DNA from: Nymphalis io | Taxonomy: Eukaryota; Arthropoda; Insecta; Lepidoptera; Nymphalidae | Reading direction: 5' to 3' | Assembly: GCF_905147045.1 (NCBI RefSeq) | Contig: NC_065897.1 | Coordinates: 5,161,001 to 5,225,000 of the forward strand | DNA length: 64,000 nucleotides | Program-made: the position numbers and the translations under genes | In this document: piece by piece, positions 60,366 through 64,000 of the stretch | Position numbering within the stretch: position 1 is the first letter of the stretch | Layout of the letters: every line of letters starts with the position of its first letter | Notes under the pieces: generated by a model | What the model was told of the DNA's origin: nothing | The model's database searches: none | Seen by the model: the letters and a program-made list of their open reading frames with translations, nothing else

Positions 60366-60660
60366 TTTTTTTTTTTATAGAATAGGAAGGTGGACGAGCA
60401 TATGGGCCACCTGATGGTTAGTGGTCACCAAACGCCCTTAGACATTGGCATTGTAAGAAATGTCAACCATCGCTTATAGCCAATGCGCCAACAACCTTGG
60501 GAACTAAGATTTTATGTCCCTTGTGCCTGTAATTACACTGGCTCACTCACCCTTCAAACCGGAACACAACAATATCAAGTATTGCTGTTTTGCGGTAGAA
60601 TATCTGATGAGTGGGTGGTACCTACCCAGACGGGCTTGCACAAAGCCCTACCTCCAGTAT
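60366..60660 (-). mobile_element. Family D repeat, full length
   Basis: Complete and well-kept copy from the T-run and tagaataggaaggtggacga to gcacaaagccctacctcca. The open frame at 60483-60671 is a by-product. Confidence 0.93.
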
Positions 60661-61241
60661 ATATGAGTTAAGGTTTAATCAGATACAAGCCTTATTCAGA
60701 ATATGCTATGTATTTTATAAATAAGAATAAATAACTAAATTAAATTTGATGTAAATGTACAACAAAAAAAAACTAGCGCAATCAAAGTTCTCTTGAGTAA
60801 GTTAACTCATTGGAATTATATATCGAGTACAAATGTAAATAGTAACCAGATATAAAACACAGGATTGCTCAGTGCATATATATAACTATAATATACCCGG
60901 AATTCAAACCCCTCTTCCACCGTTCTGTTAACTTAGTAAATGTGCATTAGCGGAAGCTGTTATTTCGACAAATTCTAGCTCGGGATAGGTGTATATACTA
61001 TTTATAAACATGGAAGCCAATTCATCTGCAACTAGAATATTATCGAATTTCATATATATTTACATAATTATTATTTACTTTATTAAATAAAACTAAAACG
61101 AGTATATACAAACCAAAATTAAAAATATATCTTATGTAAATCGCGTGGTCATCGTGACAAGAATGCTAAATTAAATAAATTAAGAATAATTAATTACTAT
61201 CATATATATTTTTTGTTCTTAATAATATGTATTTCTATGAG
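60661..61241. other. AT-rich non-coding block
   Basis: Nothing recognised. Confidence 0.5.
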
Positions 61242-61253
61242 TCAATTGTAATT

Positions 61254-61810
61254 CAATCAACAGCCAATCGTTGTCCACTGCTGAACATAGGCCTCTCCCA
61301 AGGTGCGCCAAAGCTCCCTGTCCTCCGCCTTCCGCATCCAGTTGGTGCCCGCCACCTTCTTAAGGTCGTCGGTCCACCTGGCTGGAGGGCGCCCTACGCT
61401 GCGCTTGCCGATTCGCGGTCTCCACTCTAGGACTCGTCTGCTCCAACGGCCATCGGTCCTACGACATACGTGACCAGCCCACTGCCACTTCAGCCTGCTA
61501 ATTTTGCAAGCTATGTCGGTGACTCCGGTTCTTTTCCGGATAATCTCATTTCTGATCTTATCCTTCAAAGATACTCCGAGCATAGCTCGCTCCATAGCAC
61601 GCTGAGCGACTTTGAATTTGTGGACTAGTCCCGCAGTTAGTGTCCACGTTTCGGCACCGTATGTCATGGCAGGTAAGACGCATTGGTTGAAGACTTTCGT
61701 CTTCAAACATTGCGGTATAGACGACTTGAGGACTTGACGAAGGTTGCCAAATGCTGCCCATCCCAAGCGAATTCTTCGATCGGCTTCCTTCTCGAAGTTC
61801 TCGAAGTACT
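61254..61810 (-). mobile_element. RTE-type LINE, 5'-truncated 3' end with intact C-terminal frame
   Basis: An open minus-strand frame of about 184 codons encodes the C-terminal part of an RTE-type reverse-transcriptase polyprotein. Motifs include YGAETWTL, LKWQWAGHV, GRPPARWTDDLKKVAG, EDRELWR and GEAYVQQW, then the stop. The sense 3' end is ggctgttgattg. A perfect 12-bp target-site duplication, tcaattgtaatt, flanks it (61242-61253 and 61811-61822), so the boundaries are secure. It was dead on arrival through 5' truncation. The apparent start is a TTG inside the duplicated site, not a real start. Confidence 0.93.
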
Positions 61811-61822
61811 TCAATTGTAATT

Positions 61823-62379
61823 ATGCGTAAGTAATTATTTAGTCTGGTAAACGATGTGAAATTCAAGCTGTTCGTCTGAATATTGTTGTAATTCTTTCTA
61901 TGTTTTTTATACAAGCTTAAAGCTGAGTACCAGATGATCCCGCTCGGCGGAGATGATGGTGGCTTCTTTCGAGGTCTCATAATGGCCAACGCTTTAAGTA
62001 GGCTTCAAATATAACGAGAGACTTTAGAGCCATGGGTACGTGAGGTGTAGGCCTGGCGTGTTCCTGATGAGGGCCTAGAGGAAGTCAGTATAGATTGCCC
62101 TTTGAGCTGCCATAGACACATACGATTTGCGAGATCACTCTTTCTTTCTTCTTAAGGTGATCTCCTTCTAGCACGTAGAGCACGGCATGGAATGGATAGT
62201 TGAAGCGTATATGAGAACGATTCCGTAGGAACTTGTGACGAAGATGGCCATCACAGGGGCTTTAGGATTTCATCTGGGGATAAATGTTTTTGTTGCCTGG
62301 TTAAAAATAATATCTTACGGCCAAATCAGTGACCTTATTTTATTTCATAAGCTAATAAGTTGTATAATTGTGTAGGTTG
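61823..62379. other. Non-coding block, partly GC-richer
   Basis: 61925-62285 is clearly less AT-rich (gatgatcccgctcggcggag, gtaggcctggcgtgttcctg, acgaagatggccatcacagg). It is probably an old repeat or element fragment of a family I cannot name. No sustained ORF. Confidence 0.35.
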
Positions 62380-62606
62380 AAGTCGAGATGGCCTAGTGGT
62401 TAAAACGCGTGAATCTTAACCGATGATCGTAGGTTCAAACCCGGGCAAGTACCACTGAATTTTCATATTGTGATATAAAAATCTTGTGCTTGACGGTGAA
62501 GGAAAACATCGCGAGGAAACCTGCATGTGTCTAATTTCAATGAAATTCTGTCACATGTGTAGTCTACCAGCCTTAGCCCAGCAGTGGGACATTAACAAGC
62601 TCTTAC
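62380..62606 (+). mobile_element. Family A SINE with internal deletion
   Basis: Head gtcgagatggcctagtggtt, B box aggttcaaacccgggcaa and tail ttagcccagcagtgggacat are good. The ggagcagcgtgg segment is deleted. A repeated ataagttgtat (62355-62365, 62608-62618) may be the target-site duplication. Confidence 0.88.
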
Positions 62607-62670
62607 TATAAGTTGTATTGTTTTGTATTATATATACGAGGGATATTATATACAAGAAAGGAATTATTTG

Positions 62671-62696
62671 ATATATATATATATATATATATATAT
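62671..62696. repeat. (AT)n microsatellite
   Basis: Uninterrupted at repeat of about 13 units. Confidence 0.95.
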
Positions 62697-62908
62697 TGGT
62701 GAAAGGATAGAAAAAATAAAGGCCTACAAAAAATTTAAGTCATAACAGTAAACAAATTCTTATGAATCACTTAAGACTTTAATACGAAACAGCAAATAAG
62801 GGTTCACCGTTTTTAGACTTTTCTACCAAAATATTGGTATGGAAAAAATAAATTTAATTAAATTATTTCTTAGACTTCCTATAAAATAATACAATACATA
62901 TACATATA

Positions 62909-63152
62909 TTGTATGGGTAGATGGACGAGACATTGGCATTATTAGAAATGTTAACCATTGCTTACATCGCCAATGCATCACCAACCTTGGGAACTAAGAT
63001 GATATATCATTTGTGCCCGTATTTAGACTGGCTCACTCAGCCTTTAAATCGGAACACAACAATACCAAGTACTATTGTTTTGCGATAGAATATCTGATGA
63101 GTGGGTGGTACGTATTCAGACGAGCTTGCACAAAAAAGCCCTACCACCAGTA
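62909..63152 (-). mobile_element. Family D repeat, 3' end shortened
   Basis: gggtagatggacgagacatt shows a deletion joining the tail to cattggcatt. The rest follows consensus to caaaaaagccctaccaccag. Confidence 0.85.
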
Positions 63153-64000
63153 AAAACAAACATTTAGCGTTCCTAAATGAGACCACAGCTTTACGCTCTA
63201 ATAATGCACATTATATATTCTTACACGCGTCGCGAAGCTCGCTCCCTCGTCGGATTTTAAATCCTCTTATCGTTTACTGCATCGGCTTAAAAAACGACAA
63301 TATAGGAATCGCTATAAACATTAAGCTGAATATTAATTTTCTCATTAGGATATCATTACGGATATGAAATATTTCATTTTTTTTTGAAATAATATCTTAT
63401 AATGATTATTGAAAAATTATTACAACTATTAACTTGAGTATTCTTTTAGAACAAACAAGATATTGTTTAGTTGCAAGTCGTAAAGACGAAATGTAAGTAA
63501 TCTTGAAACTTTATAAAAGTCATTATTTAGAATAATAATAAGACAATCTATTTCATTAAACTGTCAAGATTGCCAACTCTATCGTAACGCATATCTTATG
63601 CAATTAATTCATAGAATCAGATTTACAAACTATTACTATTGAGTTTTTACAGACAAAATTAAATGTTGATTTGCACACTAAAGGGTTACCCATTATTCCC
63701 GACCGCTATCTCTTCAAAAGCCTCCGGTAACAATCTCTCTTTACTTTGACGAGTGCCTGTCTGAATGCGAACAATCATTGTAATTACAACCGTTCTCCCA
63801 GCTTATATCCACTGGACCGTATTTACACGCGCGTCACTTTCTGCTTACTGTACCCGGCGTATCTACCCGGCGTATGTACCTCACGTAGACTTGCTTTGTC
63901 TCGGTTTCTCGCAAGGCTGTCTTGATTCGTGCTTTATGCATCTTGCTGCCTTGAATCGTTCTATTGTCATTATTTCTGCTTGTACTTGTTACACGGAGTA
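63153..64000. other. Non-coding block ending in a GC-richer stretch
   Basis: 63690-63960 is less AT-rich and contains a 13-bp tandem duplication, tacccggcgtatc/g (63851-63863, 63864-63876). It has no ORF or known repeat and could be regulatory or upstream of a gene beyond the window. Confidence 0.4.

Noticed and set aside
302..63152. Many regularly recurring similar segments as a CRISPR-like array
   Set aside because: Copies are about 290 bp, dispersed, in both orientations and poly(A)-ended; they are retroposons in a eukaryotic genome.

Overview
This window is AT-rich, gene-poor eukaryotic DNA. The repeat content points to a lepidopteran, probably a nymphalid butterfly: tRNA-headed SINEs resembling the 'Metulj' type, RTE fragments, and a CR1-group LINE. 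The organism is inferred from repeat style recalled from knowledge; nothing was searched. No complete host gene is visible. The window is either intergenic or part of a very large intron.

The only long protein-coding sequence is a LINE on the minus strand (about 28.24-31.4 kb). It carries an AP-endonuclease and a reverse transcriptase with YADD. Its ORF is split by two frameshifts, so this copy cannot make the whole protein. A 300-bp 5'-truncated copy of the same LINE lies at 12.15 kb between probable target-site duplications. RTE-type 3' ends occur at 0.1, 23.9 and 61.3 kb; the last two have perfect 11-12 bp target-site duplications.

Most other recognisable sequence is short elements in many copies. 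Family A is a tRNA-headed SINE (about 16 copies). Family B is a second tRNA-headed SINE (3 good and several decayed copies). Family C is a third (2 copies). Family D is a roughly 290-bp poly(A)-ended repeat (more than 20 copies). Family F is a roughly 110-140 bp terminal-inverted-repeat, MITE-like element (5 copies). Two LINE-SINE partnerships can be read from the sequence. The 3' tail of family A resembles the RTE 3' end. The 3' tail of family D shares a 19-base stem-loop segment with the 3' UTR of the CR1-group LINE. Nested insertions (F in D, C in D) give relative ages.

The most unusual structure is a near-perfect 1,545-bp palindrome at 24418-25962. It has two 712-bp arms that differ at only five positions with no indels, and a 121-bp spacer. 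Each arm contains its own 52-bp hairpin. It has no coding potential and matches no repeat family in this window. It could be a fold-back element, a young inverted duplication or a hairpin-RNA locus.

Possible host sequence is limited to a candidate terminal coding exon near 53.70-53.84 kb and a candidate first exon with a splice donor near 38.24 kb. Both are tentative. The rest is AT-rich non-coding DNA, described block by block.
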